Program-made: the position numbers and the translations under genes
Notes under the pieces: model-generated
Seen by the model: the letters and a program-made list of their open reading frames with translations, nothing else
Database searches by the model: none
What the model was told of the DNA's origin: nothing
NCBI GenBank assembly: GCA_977017575.1
Contig: CDRNVI010000184.1
Coordinates: 114,796 to 178,795 of the forward strand
Direction: 5' to 3'
Length of the DNA stretch: 64,000 nucleotides
Origin: Paramoeba atlantica
Taxonomy: Eukaryota > Discosea
In this document: piece by piece, positions 45,481-56,907 of the stretch
How positions within the stretch are numbered: the stretch's first letter is position 1
Layout: each line of letters begins with the position of its first letter

Positions 45481-46130
45481 ATTGCAGAAATTGCTTTATG
45501 CAATACACACCTGCATCAACTCTATGCCTATCAAGATTATAACCCTGACAATGGCTTTGAATTCTCAAACCAGCTTCACAGCTGATTTGGCAAATCAAGG
45601 TCATTTAAGCATATATATATATCCATCCATGATCATTGAAGATGATTGGGATCTCCTAATTCCTCTTCACTTCATTCTTCATTCACTTTGGTAGACATCC
45701 ATCAATGGTATTGGATACAACAGAGGCATATTGACAAGAAATAGCAGTCACCACTTCTGCTGATCATTTCAATCTAGAACAACAGAACATGTGCCACAAA
45801 AATATTATGCACCTAAAGGAATTAAAAGTAAAGATATATGAGATCTCTGTTAATTATGAAGAAGGACAAATACAAAACCAACCCCTCCTGCATGTGTCCT
45901 TGAATTGAATAAGATGGATGATTTTAACCACAGAGATGATTACAATTACAAAGTGAAAGAGATTCATGAACACCACATTGATGAGGATGGAACACTTTAA
46001 TAGAAGGACTACTGTGTTGGAAAAGCTATCAGACACCATCTCTGCTCCTGATTTAATCAAACATTATCGCAAGAATCACCCTCATGAGTCTCCTTCACCA
46101 AGGGCAAATCTGAAAAAGAAATTTGTCCAG
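45480..46130 (+). pseudogene. Chromovirus integrase C-terminus with chromodomain (TE-4)
   Basis: Frames read QPLLHVSLN near 45880, like the PVFHVSLL block after integrase. Then YKVKEIHEHHIDEDG near 45950 and, in a shifted frame, SAPDLIKHYRKNHPHESPSP near 46040-46100, the chromodomain and its ending helix plus Pro-rich tail found in chromovirus integrases. The frame shifts inside the domain near 45990. Upstream integrase is unreadable. Confidence 0.6.
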
Positions 46131-46179
46131 CCTCTTCTTCTGCAGGTTTATTTTGAACCAAAAAAAAAATCAGGTTTAC

Positions 46180-47870
46180 CTCAAAGGAAAAAGGAAAAAA
46201 GAAAGAATAAAGAAAGAATAAAGAAAGAATAAAGAAAAAAAGGAAAAGACAGAAGAAAAAGAAAAAGTAAAGAAAAGAAAAAAAGAAAAAGAAGATAACA
46301 TTTTGATTCCAGTTTTATCTTTTTGCTCCTTTGTTTTTCTCTTTGCTCTGCAATCTCCATCATCTTCCCTGATCATTTGCCCAAAAATGAGATTCTTTTA
46401 CAAACATCTCACAATCTCAAAAACTTTGGATGTTGCAAAACAAAACACCCCAATAAATTACTAACACTTAACCCTGAACAATATAGCAAGATCACCTGTG
46501 TTATAAGATGAACTTGAGTGTGAGAAGAGAGATGAGAAAAAAAAAAATAGAACAAAAAAAAAAGAAAAGAGGATATCAACAACAACAAAAAAAAACAGAC
46601 TAAAAAAACACAATCAACTAAAAATAAAAATAAAAATAAAAAAAAGTTAACAAACCATATGAAAAAGTGATCAAAGTGGTTCTCTTTGGATACTTAGCCA
46701 GACAGCCCTACAATATAACTCTTTAACTCTCTTAGACTTGGCTATAGAGACCCAAGAAACACGTCAAACAAGAATTCCAACTCTTTTTTTTCTCTTAGAT
46801 CTGATAAAGAAATCGCCTCAACATTTTGAGATGTGCAAAAATAGATTGGTTGTAGTGGTCAATTCATGGAATGTAAAACCTGAAGAGAAAAGAATATTGG
46901 TATTAGAATTCTTTTAAAAGATAGAAAAAAAATAAGAAAAGAAAAAAAGTAAAGAAAAAAAAGGAGAAAGGGAGAAAGGAGAGACAAAGGAAAAATGAAG
47001 AATTCAAAAATCCCAAACACCAAAGTCAAAGAAAAAAAAGAGAAAAAAAGAAGAAAGAGAGAAAGAAAGAAAAAAACAAAGTGAAAAAGAGAAGAAAAAG
47101 ATTAAAAAAAAGGAGGGAAACTAAAAGGAGAAAAACCAACCAATCCCCAACCCCAATCCCAAAAGCTGAAAACAACAAACATCACATCACATCACACACC
47201 ACACTCACAAAATATAACCACATGACAAAACATGACAAACAAAAAGATTTAAAAAAGAAAAGAAAAGAAAAAAATAACCTTTTGTCTTTTTGGTGTGGAT
47301 AACCCAATTGCCCCCCACGCCATTCCCAATTCGCTCAATTTCAAACCCCTCTTGCCTCTCTCTCGAAAAAGGAAAAAAGAAACAAGTTGGTTGTTTTCTT
47401 TTTTTTCTCTCTTTTTTTTCTTTGATCACTCTTTTTTGAAAATCTGTTTTCTTTTTTTCTTTTAACTTCAAGGTCGGTGTTCTTTCTTCCTTTTCTCCCT
47501 CTTGCCTCTCTTGTTTTGTATCAGGGAACAAGAAGGGAAAACAAAAAAAAAACAAAAAAAAAAATTAGCGCACTTTTAGCAAACTAAATCTGTGTTGTCG
47601 AAAGAAAAGGTTTGAAAAAACAAAGCAGCAAGAAGAGACAATGTGAAAAAGGATCTCTTTTATTAAAAATTAAAGTAAATAATTTTCATGGAATTCAAAA
47701 AAGAAGAAGAGGAAAGAGAAGAGAGGAGTCATTTTTTTGTCTCCTCTTTCATAAATCAACTTTTGAAACAGACACACCCCTCCTCCACTCCCTCCACCCA
47801 AGAAAGGAGAGAGGAGAGAGAGGAAGAGAGAGAGAGAGAGAGAGGGAAGGGGGAATCTCCTCATTTCTGT
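46180..47870. other. Low-complexity region without recognisable genes
   Basis: A/G-rich stretches (46185-46300, 46920-47120) alternate with ordinary AT-rich sequence. Near 47565 GCGCACTTTTAGCAAACTAA matches the region past the cofilin pseudogene at 14820, marking the far end of the inverted duplication. Confidence 0.5.
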
Positions 47871-47873
47871 TTT

Positions 47874-48326
47874 TCACTTCACTGTAGATTGCGCCAATGC
47901 ATGTTCCAAAACTTCATCATAATCAACAGATGCAACCGAACCACCCTGAAGTCGACAAGAAATCCCACCTTCTCCAATCTTTCCAACAATTCCATTTGCA
48001 GAAAAAGAAACAACCATCTTTTCTTTGATTTTAGCTCTGTCAGGTGCCCACATCACAAACACTAACTTACTCCTTTTGACATGATCAGAAGGAGAGATGT
48101 ATTTGATGTGAGTCAATCCATATGCACATTTGTCTCTTGGGAGATGAGTCGTGAATTCAGCCCATTCTGTTCGCCCATCCACCACATCCTCACTTTTCGA
48201 TAAATCATGATAATCAGTTTGACATTTTCCATCATCGATCAAGAAGATACATCCTTTTGATTTTCCGGATTTGACGGAGCGAGCAATAGAGATACATTCA
48301 TCAGAAAATTGAACCACGGAAGCCAT
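47874..48326 (-). CDS. ADF/cofilin family actin-depolymerising protein
   Basis: A 150-residue intronless protein, the usual ADF/cofilin size. It begins MASVVQFSDECISIARS with a Ser at position 3, the site that is regulated by phosphorylation in many cofilins. The body has LPRDKCAYGLTHIKY, then KLVFVMWAPDRAKIKEKM, which aligns with the FxxWxP strand and the long actin-binding helix of cofilin, and ends with VDYDEVLEHAL. It should bind actin, sever filaments and speed turnover in the cytoplasm. An in-frame ATG seven codons upstream is not kept in the pseudogene copy, so the later start is preferred. It ends in TGA. It is transcribed away from PB1 gene B across a 600-bp spacer. CpGs are preserved here. 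Confidence 0.9.
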   Translation of the reverse strand: MASVVQFSDECISIARSVKSGKSKGCIFLIDDGKCQTDYHDLSKSEDVVDGRTEWAEFTTHLPRDKCAYGLTHIKYISPSDHVKRSKLVFVMWAPDRAKIKEKMVVSFSANGIVGKIGEGGISCRLQGGSVASVDYDEVLEHALAQSTVK

Positions 48327-48926
48327 AGTAGTAGTATTTGTCAATCAATCACAATCACACAAGAAGGGGCACTGTTTTTTTTGTTTTGTTTTTGTGTTTT
48401 GGTTTTGTGTTTTTTGTTTTGTTTTTTTTGTTTTGTTTTTTTTGTTTTGTTTTTTTTGTTTTGTTTTTTTTGTTTTTGTGTTTTTTGGTGTGTTGGGTCG
48501 AGGAGGGGACAAAGAAACCTGTTCTTGGAAAAAGTTGGCTCAGTTCAGTGAAGTATCCATTGGGTGTGGTTTCTCATTTTTCAAAGACAACCACTCCCAA
48601 CCTCTTTTTTCGTTGTTTTGAAAAAGTTTTGTCCAAGTCCGCCCAACACCTTCACTGAATAAAAAAAAATAAAAAATAAAAAAAAAAAAAGGAAAATTTT
48701 GTGGGAATTGAACCTCCCACCCTGCGTTTTGTTGCTTTCGGTGATTTTGTTTTTTGTTTTTTTTGTGGTTTGTGGGGTTGGTGTTCCTTCTCACCATCAC
48801 CCCCTCTTCCTCTTATCCCCTTCCATGAACGACAACAAACGCAACCACTTCTTCTCTCAGGTTTTGTTTTTAATTCAAAACATTTCTTTTTCTGGATAAC
48901 TTGAAACAGAAAAACAACAATCCAAC
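48327..48926. promoter_or_regulatory. Bidirectional intergenic region, cofilin / PB1 copy B
   Basis: Shared by divergent genes and duplicated, inverted, at 13.64-14.32 kb. It contains a TTTTTTTTGTTTTG array (48410-48478), AAAAAGTTGGCTCAGTTCAG at 48532, a T-arm relic (GGGAATTGAACCTCCCA on the plus strand, 48701) and, just before PB1, the same 70-bp leader as gene A (48857-48926). Confidence 0.55.
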
Positions 48927-49956
48927 ATGGTGATGAGAGTTCAGTTGATGTCGTCGATCGTTGTTTGATCAAAAAACCTCGAGAAGGAAGAAGAAGAACA
49001 GCAGTGGGAAGTTCGAAACACTGAGAATGGAGAAGTGTGTTCTATTCAAGCTCAAGACTTTCGAAGTCTGCGAAGGAAGATCCAGGATGTGTACGGAACT
49101 TCGACTGCTGCAGTTCGAGTGTTCTATCTCAATGATGAGTGTGATGTTGTCTTTGTGAAACGTAATCAAGACTTGGAAGACGCTTTGTTTGTTCTCCCCA
49201 AAAAGGACAACAAGATGGTGACAGCAGTGAAGAGTCATCAGGAGATTGAAAATCGAGTGGATGATGATGATGATGAAGAGAAAGCGAGTGATGAGAGTAC
49301 TGATGATGATTCAGTTTCTGAGAACCCTCAGAAAAGACTCAAGGAACAACAGAAGAGAGAAGAAGATTGAAATGCTCAGTAAGCGTGACGAGAAACTGGC
49401 AGATCAGATTGATGTTCTTGAAGAAAAGATTGTGGCTCTTCAACGAAGAAAGGAACAGTTGACTGAAAACAAAACCCAAGTTCGAGAGAATCTTGTTGAT
49501 TTGAAAAGTCAAGAGAAAAGTGAAGTTGTTGTTGCTATCAAACAAGAGGAGGAGAATATTGAAGAAGCTGAATTGTCTGATGAGACAGTCCAAGAGGAAG
49601 AGGAAGAGGAAGAGGAAGAGGAAAAAGAAGATTGTGGTAAACCAAGATCGTTTGGACAATTGAGAAAACTTCAGAATCAACAACGGAACATCGAAAGAAG
49701 ACTTTGTAATCTTGAAGCGAAAGAAAAGAAGTCAAAAAAGATGATGGAAACAGAAATTATTCTCAAGAGGCGTTTGGAAGAAATCACAGAGAGGTTGGCC
49801 CTGACTGAAGTGGAAGAACAATCAGAAGAACAGAAGGATGAGAAGTTTTTTATGAATAAGAGAAAAGGAAAAGATGGTCATTGTAAACATTCCCGTTACT
49901 CTCATGGTTCTCCCAAAAAGAATTATTCTCCCCCAAAGGAAAAAAGATGGAAATAG
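48927..49956 (+). pseudogene. PB1-domain coiled-coil protein, copy B
   Basis: Parallel to copy A throughout: MVMRVQLMSS start, helix SLRRKIQDVYG, OPCA-type YLNDECDVVFVKRNQDLED, Asp-rich linker, coiled coil with MLSKRDEKLADQ, Glu run, and a Lys-rich end with TAG at 49954. Two lesions are seen: a TGA at 48966 inside a segment not found in copy A, and a 2-bp loss near 49365 that shifts the frame before the coiled coil. Compared with copy A, which has neither lesion, either could be a real mutation or an assembly error. If translation starts after the TGA at a later ATG the PB1 helix and OPCA motif remain. Confidence 0.78.
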
Positions 49957-50211
49957 AAAGGAGATCTTCAAAATCATCCTTTCAAAATAAAATCTCTCTT
50001 TTTGAATATCCCACTTTTTTGGTTTATTTATTTATTCTTTTCTCTCACATTGTTGGGGTGCATCTTGTTAAACAACAAACAACACACACACTCTCCCTTT
50101 TTTCCTTCTTTTCTCTGTTTAGTCTCCCAATAACTCTCACTTTTTCTTCCTTAAAAATCATAATTTAGATGAAAGGGGATGTTGGCCACTGTGGAGGGAT
50201 ATCTTCTTGTA

Positions 50212-50259
50212 ATACTCTCTGAGTTGCTAATTTGTGAAAATTCGTAACTCGGAGAGTAA
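50212..50259 (+). repeat. Dispersed hairpin element H4
   Basis: Left arm ATACTCTCTGAGTT and right arm AACTCGGAGAGTAAT. Both arms differ from the H1/H2 GGGT/ACCC in a way that keeps pairing. It lies 256 bp past the PB1 copy B stop. Confidence 0.85.
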
Positions 50260-50596
50260 TAATAATAATTCTATGCCTTCAAAACTCTTTTTTGCTTTTT
50301 TTGTGGAACATCTTTTGGGGGGAAATGATCAAGAAAAGAGGGAACCAAAAATAACAAAACACACCCTCCTTATTTTGAATATTTTCTCTCGAATATTTGT
50401 GTGGAGGCACACCACAATCTGCAAATAGAATAACAAGAAAAAGACTGAACCAGAATCAAATTTGTGTTTTCCTCGGACCTGTTTTTCAACAAAAAGAAAA
50501 TTAAAAAAAAAGGGAAAGAAAAAAAGAAAAAGAAAAAAAAAAAAAAGAAAAAAAGGGAAAGAAAAAGAAAGAAAAAGAAAAAGAGAAAAAGAGAAG
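50260..50596. other. No gene recognised
   Basis: Ordinary sequence to 50500, then an A/G tract serving on the minus strand as a T-rich 3' flank of the 5S gene. Confidence 0.4.
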
Positions 50597-50714
50597 GTCT
50601 TCAGCACTCGGGATTCGAATGTGGTCACCCACCATTCTACTAACCGAGCCCACAGCTGCTTAACTTCCGAGTTCTGATGGGATCGGGTGCTTTCAACTGG
50701 GTATGACCGAAGAC
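50597..50714 (-). rRNA. 5S ribosomal RNA
   Basis: The minus strand begins GTCTTCGGTCATACCCAG and ends GAGTGCTGAAGAC. The ends pair over 7-8 bp to close helix I. Typical internal blocks are present: AAAGCACCCGATCCCATC, AACTCGGAAGTTAAGC (box A/C region) and GGTGGGTGACCAC. At 118 nt it has the normal length. T-rich runs after the 3' end would stop RNA polymerase III. It is identical by eye to the copy at 62354-62471. Confidence 0.95.
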
Positions 50715-50759
50715 ACTTTCCCTTCTTTTTTTTCTCCTTTTTATCAATCCAATTACTCA

Positions 50760-51637
50760 AAATTAACAAAAAAGAAAAGAGAAAAAGAAAGAAGAGAAAA
50801 GAAAGAAGAGAAAAAAGAAAAAGAGAGAAAAGAAAGAAGAGAGAAAAGAAAAGAGAGGAAAAGAAGAGAAAAGAAAAAACCTCAATTTTGTTTGTGGACA
50901 AAGGTTTGTCGAAAAGAATTTCTTTGTGATCTCTCTTCTTGTTTTAACTCTCTTTTCTCAGAATAAAAAACTTGTTTTAGGGGCGGGACTGAAAGGAAAA
51001 ACATAAAACGGAAAACAAAAAACAAATCAAGGAAAAAGAGAGTGATGGTCTTGAAGAAGAAAGAAAGAACAAGAAAGAAGTAAAAAAGGAAAAGAAAAGG
51101 ATGTGAAAAAAAAAAACAGAAAGAAAGAGATCACAACCACCAAAAGAAAAGAGAAGAGTGACCGAGAAGAAGAGAAAAAGAGAGAAAGAGAAAAAACCAC
51201 AAACACCCACAAGAAAAAAAAAAAAAAAAAAAAAGGGAAATGGACCTCTATTTCAGGTCCAACTGGTTTTTTTCGGAGAGGAGGGAGAGGAAGAGGGGAA
51301 GAAGGTTCCGGGGAGAGAGAGAGAGAGAGAGAGAGAGTGTGTGTTCCCAGGGGGGAGGTTTCGGAGAGGAGGGAGAGGAAGGGGAAGAAGGTTCTGGGGA
51401 GAGAGAGAGAGAGTGTGTGTTCCCAGGGGGGAGGTTCTTGGATGGGGGGGGGGGGGGAGAGAGAATGGGAGAGGAGGAGGGCAACACCACAACCCCCCAT
51501 GCAGAGTCTCTTGTTTTTTTTTTTTTTTTTTGCTTCTCTTCTTTCTCTTTCTCTTCTGATTTCTCTTTCTCTTTCTCTCTCTCTTCTCTCTTCTCTCTTC
51601 TCTTTCTCTTCTCTCTTTCTATTATTTGTTAAAAAAG
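50760..51637. repeat. Purine tract and GAGA/GGGAGG repeats before LRR copy 2
   Basis: A/G-rich to about 51235. Then come two copies of GGAGAGGAGGGAGAGGAAG, GA runs (51315-51337, 51399-51413) and GTGTGTGTTCCCAGGGGGG, followed by T/C sequence. Frames through it are compositional. Confidence 0.8.
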
Positions 51638-53245
51638 GCTTTTGGCAGACAACTGTCTTAGGTGGGACCAACCGAAATTGGAGTTCTTTCTTCTCTTGTT
51701 TTATTTGTTTCTTTTTCTTTTTTTTTTTCTTTTTTTTTTCTTTTTTTTTTCTTTTTTTTTTCTTTTTTTTTTCTTTTTCTTTCTTTTCTTTTTCTTTTTC
51801 TTTCTTTTCTTTTAACTTTTCTCTCTCTTTTTTCTTTTTCTTTTAACTTTTCCTTTCTTCTCTCTTCTCTCTCCCCTTTTCTCTCCCTCTCTCCCTCTCT
51901 CTCTTCTCTCTCTTCTCTTTCTAGAGATCTTTCTGACAGAGGGACTGTTCCATCAGAAATTGAAAATCTTCGTCATGCCTAATTATGTTTTTTTTTATTT
52001 TTATTTTTATTTTTATTTTTATTTTTATTTTTTATTTTATTTTTATTTTTGATTTTGATTTTGATTTTATTTTTATTTTTATTTTATTTTATGATTTTAT
52101 TATTTTATTATTTTATTATTTTATTTTTTTTCTTTTTTTTATTATTCTTTTAATAATTTTATCATTTTCTTTTCTTTCTTTTTTCTTTTCCTTTTCTTTC
52201 TTTTCCTTTCCTTTCTTTTTCTCTTCTCTTCTCTTCTCTTCTCTTCTCTTCTTCTCTTCTCTTCTCTTTTCTTTTCTTCTCTTCTCTTCTCTTTTCTTCT
52301 CTTTTCTTCTCTTCTCTTTTCTTTCTTTCTTTTTTAGGAGTCAATTGACTGAAAGGAGAAAAAATCTTGGACAAAATTTCAAAACTTCGTTCTTTAACTG
52401 ACTTGTAATTTTTTCTTTTTTCTTTTTTTTTCTTTTTCTTTTTCTTTTTCTTTTTCTTTTTCTTTTCTTTTTCTTTTTCTTTTCTTTTTCTTTTTTTCTT
52501 TTTTATTTTTTTTCTTTTTCTTTTTTATCTTTTTTCTTTTTTTCTTTTTCTTTCTTTTTTTTATCTTTTCATTTCTTTCATTTTTATTGAAATTATTTTT
52601 GATTTTATCAGATCACTGGAAGGGAATTTCTTTTCAGGGGCAATGCCTGTTGAATTTGCACAACTCTCTCATCTTCTTCAAAAGTTTTTTTTTTTCTTTT
52701 TTTTCTTTTTTCTTTTTTTTTTTCTTTCTTTTTTTCTTTTTTTCTTTTTTTTCTTTTTTTTCTTTTTTTTTCTGATTATTTTTTGAATAAATTATTCTTC
52801 TGATGATTTTTTTTCTTTCTTTCTCTCTCTTTTCTCTCTCACTTTTCTCTCTCTCTTTCTCTCTTTCTTCTCTCTCTCTCTTTCATAATATTATTAGAGA
52901 CATTGTTTCTAATAACTTCACGGGGACTTTGCCAACTGAATTTGGACAACTCTCCAATTTGACTTGGATGTTTTTTATTTTTTTTTATTTTTTTAATTTA
53001 TTTTATTTATTTATTTTATTATTATTTTTTATTATTTTATTATTTTTATTATTTTTTTTTTCTTTTTTTTCTTTTTTTTCTTTTTTCCTTTTTAACTCTT
53101 ATTTCTTTTCTTTCCCTCTTATTTCTTTCTTTCTTTCTTTCTTTCTTTCTTTTTTCTTTCTTTCTTCTTTCTTTCTTTTCTCTTTGTAGGTATTTCAGTA
53201 AGAATTCATTCACAGGACCACTCAACTCACGAATCTTGTTCAAAT
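51638..53245 (+). pseudogene. Plant-type LRR gene copy 2
   Basis: Same six exons as copy 1 in the same order: about 51638-51697, 51925-51986, 52338-52404, 52612-52683 (72 nt), 52898-52969 (72 nt, SNNFTGTLPTEFGQLSNL intact) and 53190-53245 (56 nt). Damage lies elsewhere than in copy 1. Exon 1 has indels around AGGTGGGACC, exon 2 lacks 13 nt, exon 3 has lost its acceptor context and carries TGA where copy 1 has CGA, exon 4 ends AA|GT, and exon 6 lacks 16 nt. Introns are again T/C or T/A. Exon 5 here shows what copy 1 exon 5 lost. Confidence 0.72.
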
Positions 53246-53766
53246 GTATTTTTTTCCTTTTTTCTTTTTCTTTTTTCTTTTTTTCTTTTTTTTTTTTCTT
53301 TTTTTTTTCTTTTTTTTCTTTTTTCTTTTTTCTTTTTTTTTTTTTCCTTTTTCCTTTTTTGATTTTCTTTTTCTTTTTCGTTCTCTTTTTCTTTCCACCA
53401 CCAACCCAAGATCAAAAACCTTTATTTTGTTGGGTGTTTTGTGATGATGTGTTTTTTTTCTTTTCTTTGTTTTTCTTTGTTTTTCTTTGTTTTTCTTTGT
53501 TTTTCTTTGTTTTTCTTTGTTTTTTTAATTGGAAAACTAATTTTTCTTTCTTTTCTTTTTTCTTTTTCTGTTAGATGATAATATAATCAAAAATCAAGAA
53601 AGACAGAACAATTAAAAGGATTTTTGTGGTGATGTTTTGGAGTTTTATGAACAAATTAAAGTTCTTTTGATTTGCTCAAACAACTCTTTTTTCTTCTTTG
53701 ATATTTTTCAGCGATTTGGGACCCTCAAAGAATTGAAATGTCCCAGAAGATGATCCAATTCTCACT

Positions 53767-53797
<31 letters not shown>

Positions 53798-53850
53798 GAG
53801 TTGGGGAGTTAGGGAGTCAGGGAGACTTGAGATCCCACCAGACAAGTTCT
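53246..53850 (+). other. LRR copy 2 3' region
   Basis: Parallel to 21349-21890: decamer TTTTTCTTTG array (53460-53525), TTGCTCAAACAACTC, a TTTTTCAG acceptor at 53711 with a short downstream frame, and a GA run near 53766-53795. Confidence 0.5.
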
Positions 53851-53915
53851 TTTTTTTCTTCTTTTTTTTCTTTTTTTTTCTTTTTTTTTCTTTTTTTTTC
53901 TTTTTTTCTCTTTTT

Positions 53916-53947
<32 letters not shown>

Positions 53948-56025
53948 CTTTTTTTTTCTTTTTTTTTCTTTTTTTCTTTTTTTCTTTTTTTTTTTTGAAA
54001 AATTATGAACCCTAAAATCTTTTTTTTTGTGCTAAAATAATTTTTTCCCCTGCCAGGGAGGAAAGAGCGAAAGGAGAGGGAAGAAAAGAGGAAAGAGAAA
54101 AAAGAAAAAAGCGAGATGAAAAAAAGAATTAAATTAAAAAAAAAAAAGTAAAAAAAAAAAGGGAAAGAGGAAGAAGGAGAGAAGGAGACAAGGAGGAGAG
54201 AAGGAGGGAAGAGGAGAGGGGAAGAGGGAAAGGAAGGTTGGGAAGGTTGGGAAAGGAGGGGAAGGTTAGGAAGGTTGGGGAAGTTTAGGAAGGTTGGGGA
54301 AGGTTGGGATGCTTGGGAAAGGTTGGGAAGAGGTGGGATCATGTTCTCTTTTTTTTCTTGAGGTTTATTCTTTTTTCTTTCTTTTTTTTTTTTTTTTTTT
54401 TTCTTTTTATTTTTCTTTTCTTTTTTTCTTCTTTTTCTTTTTCTTTTCTTTCTTTTTTTTCTTTCTTTTTCTTTCTTTTTTTTCTTTTTCTTTTTCTTTT
54501 TCTTTTTCTTTTTTTCTTTCTTTTTTTTTTTTTCTTTTCTTTCTTTTTTTTCTTTTTTTTCTTTTTTTTTTTTTTTCTTTTCTTTCTTTTTTTTCTTTTT
54601 TTTCTTTTTTCTTTTTTTCTTTTTTTCTTTCTTTTTTTTCTTTTTCTTTTTCTTTTTCTCTTTCTCTTTTCTTTTCTTTTTCTTTCTTTTCTTTCTTTTT
54701 TTTTTTCTTTTTTTTCTTTTTTTTTTCTTTTTTTTTTGTTTTTTTTTGTTTTTTTTCTTTTCCTTTTTGTTTTTTTTCTTTTTCTTTTTGTTTTTTTTCT
54801 TTTTGTTTTTTTCTTTTTTTTTTCTTTTTTTTTCTTTTCTTTTCTTTTCTTTTTTTCTTTTTTTCTTTTTCTTTTTCTTTTTGTTTTTGTTTTGTTTTGT
54901 TTTTTTTTTTATCTTTTCCTCTTTATCTTTCCTCTTTTTAATCTTTTCCCCTCTCTTCTCTTTTTCTCTCTTTCTTTCTTTCTCTTTCTTTTCTCCTTAA
55001 CACAGGAAAGTTGTTTAATTGAAGAGAGTGTAATTCACGTATTAAAAAAATGTTCCTTTTTTCTTCATTGATTTTTTTCTTTTTTTCTTTTGTTTTTTTT
55101 CTTTTTTTTCTTTGTTTTTTTTCTTTTGTTTTTTCTTTTTTCTTTTTTTCTTTTGTTTTGTGTTTTTCCTTTTTTTTTTCTTTTCTTTCATCTTTTGTTT
55201 TTGTCTTTTTTATCTTTTCTCTTTCCTCTTTTTAATCTTCTCCCCCTTCTCTTTTCTCTTCTTTCCCCTCTTTCTCTTTCTCTTTTCTTTTCTTTCCTTC
55301 TCTTTCTTTCCTTTTAAGACAGTGAAGTCGTTGAAATAGAAAAGAGTGAAATCACGTATCAAAAGAGATCCTTTTTCTTCACAGTTTTTTCTTTTCTTTT
55401 TTTTTTCTTTTTTTTTTCTTTTTTTTTTCTTTTTTTTTTTTTTCTTTTTTCTTTTTTTTCTTTTTTCTTTTTTTTTTCTTTTTTTTTCTTTTTGTTTGTT
55501 TTGTTTGTTTTGTTTTGTTTTGTTTTGTTTATTGTTCTCTTCTTTTCTTTTCTTTTTTTTTGTTTTTTTTGTTTTTTTATTTTATTTTTTTCCTTTGTTT
55601 TCTTTTCTTTTTTTTTGTTTTTTTTTGTTTTTTTTTGTTTTTTTCCCTTTTCCTCCTCTTTCTCCTTTCTTTTCTTGATCAAAGCGAAAATAAAAAGAAA
55701 ATTGTTGGTTCTCTCTTTTTTCTTTTTCTCTTTTCCCTCTTCCTTCCCCCTTTCCTTTTTTTTCCTTTCCTTTTTTCTTTTTCTTTTTTCTTTCTTTTTT
55801 TCTTTTTTCTTCTCTTTGTTTCTTTTATCTTTTCTTTTTTTCTTCTCTTTTTTTCTCTTTTTTTTTTCTTTTTTCTTTCTTGTTTCTTTTTTTCTTTTCT
55901 TTTTCTTTTCTTTTTCTTTTTTTTCTTTTTTTTTTCTTTTTTTTTCTTTTTTTTTCTTTTTTTTTCTTTTTTTTTCCTTTTTTTTCCTTTTTTTTTCTTT
56001 TTTTTTTCTTTTTTTTCTTTTTTTT

Positions 56026-56057
<32 letters not shown>

Positions 56058-56350
56058 CTTTGTTTTTGTTTTTTTGTTTTCTTTTTCTTTTTTTTTTCCT
56101 TTTCCCTTTCCTTTCCCTTTTCTTTCTTTTTTTTTCTTTTGACTCTTTCTTTTCTCTTTCCCTCTCCTTTTCCCCTTTATTTTGTTTTTCCTTTTCCTTT
56201 TTTCTTCTTTTTCTTTTTTTTTTTTTTATTTTTCCTTTTGTTTTTTTGTTTTGTTTTTATTTATTTTTTCTTGTTTTTCTTTTTTATTTGTTTATTTTTT
56301 TATTTGTTTTTTCTTTTTTCTTTTTTTTCCTTCTCTCTTACTTTTTCCCC
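53851..56350. repeat. Giant pyrimidine tract
   Basis: T with scattered C, broken only near 53995-54340 (A/G-rich with GGAAGGTTGG decamers at 54235-54335), 55000-55060 and 55315-55380. Later parts add G as TTTTTTTGTTT. Its three forward frames stay open for up to 344 codons of Phe/Ser/Leu, which is not evidence of a gene. Confidence 0.93.
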
Positions 56351-56820
56351 CCTCTTCCTGAGGAGTAGTGTGTGTGTAACATGTACCTTTAATCTTTTTA
56401 TTGAAGCCAAAAAGACTACAATATTTGTGTACAAAACAAATATTGCAGCCTCTTTGGGGATTTTCAAGCATGTATGCAGCAGCGAGAGTGTGGTGGGGGG
56501 AAATTCAAAAAGAGGAGGCGTTTTTAACAAAAAGAGATCACCAGATTGATCTGATTTCATTATTTTTCAGGAGATGGTCCCAGAGGAGAGAAAAAACAAC
56601 AAAAAGCAAAGAGAAAAGAGAGGATGAAGTTGACAAGAGAAAAAAATGGTAGTCGAGGTGGGGATTCTGTCTGGTGGGTTAATGAAACTGTGTGATGTTC
56701 TTTTGCTAACTTGACAGGGGCAAAGGGATTGGATTGTTTGTGTGTGTGAGAGATCTCCTCTCCTTTTGTTGAGATTGTTGTGAGAGTTCCAAAAGAGTTC
56801 CAAAAGAGAGAGAAAAAAAA
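56351..56820. other. No gene recognised
   Basis: Mixed sequence after the pyrimidine tract, with an acceptor-like TTTTTCAG at 56570 and a lysine-rich 83-codon frame at 56401-56652 without known similarity. Confidence 0.35.
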
Positions 56821-56907
56821 AATTATTTTAATAATAATAATAAATATTTTTCAACCAATAATTTATTTATTTTATACAAAAGGAAAGAGAAAGTATTCAA
56901 CAAAATT

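Noticed and set aside
48301..48344. Seven-residue longer cofilin starting at the upstream ATG
   Set aside because: The upstream ATG is absent in the duplicate, and MAS is the usual cofilin start.
48697..48730. A complete tRNA gene upstream of PB1 copy B
   Set aside because: Only the T arm fits; no acceptor, D or anticodon stem can be formed from the adjoining sequence.
54304..56549. Long open frames of 160-344 codons of Phe/Ser/Leu in the pyrimidine tract
   Set aside because: All three forward frames are open because T/C sequence cannot form stop codons. The composition is monotone, with no domain and no normal codon pattern.
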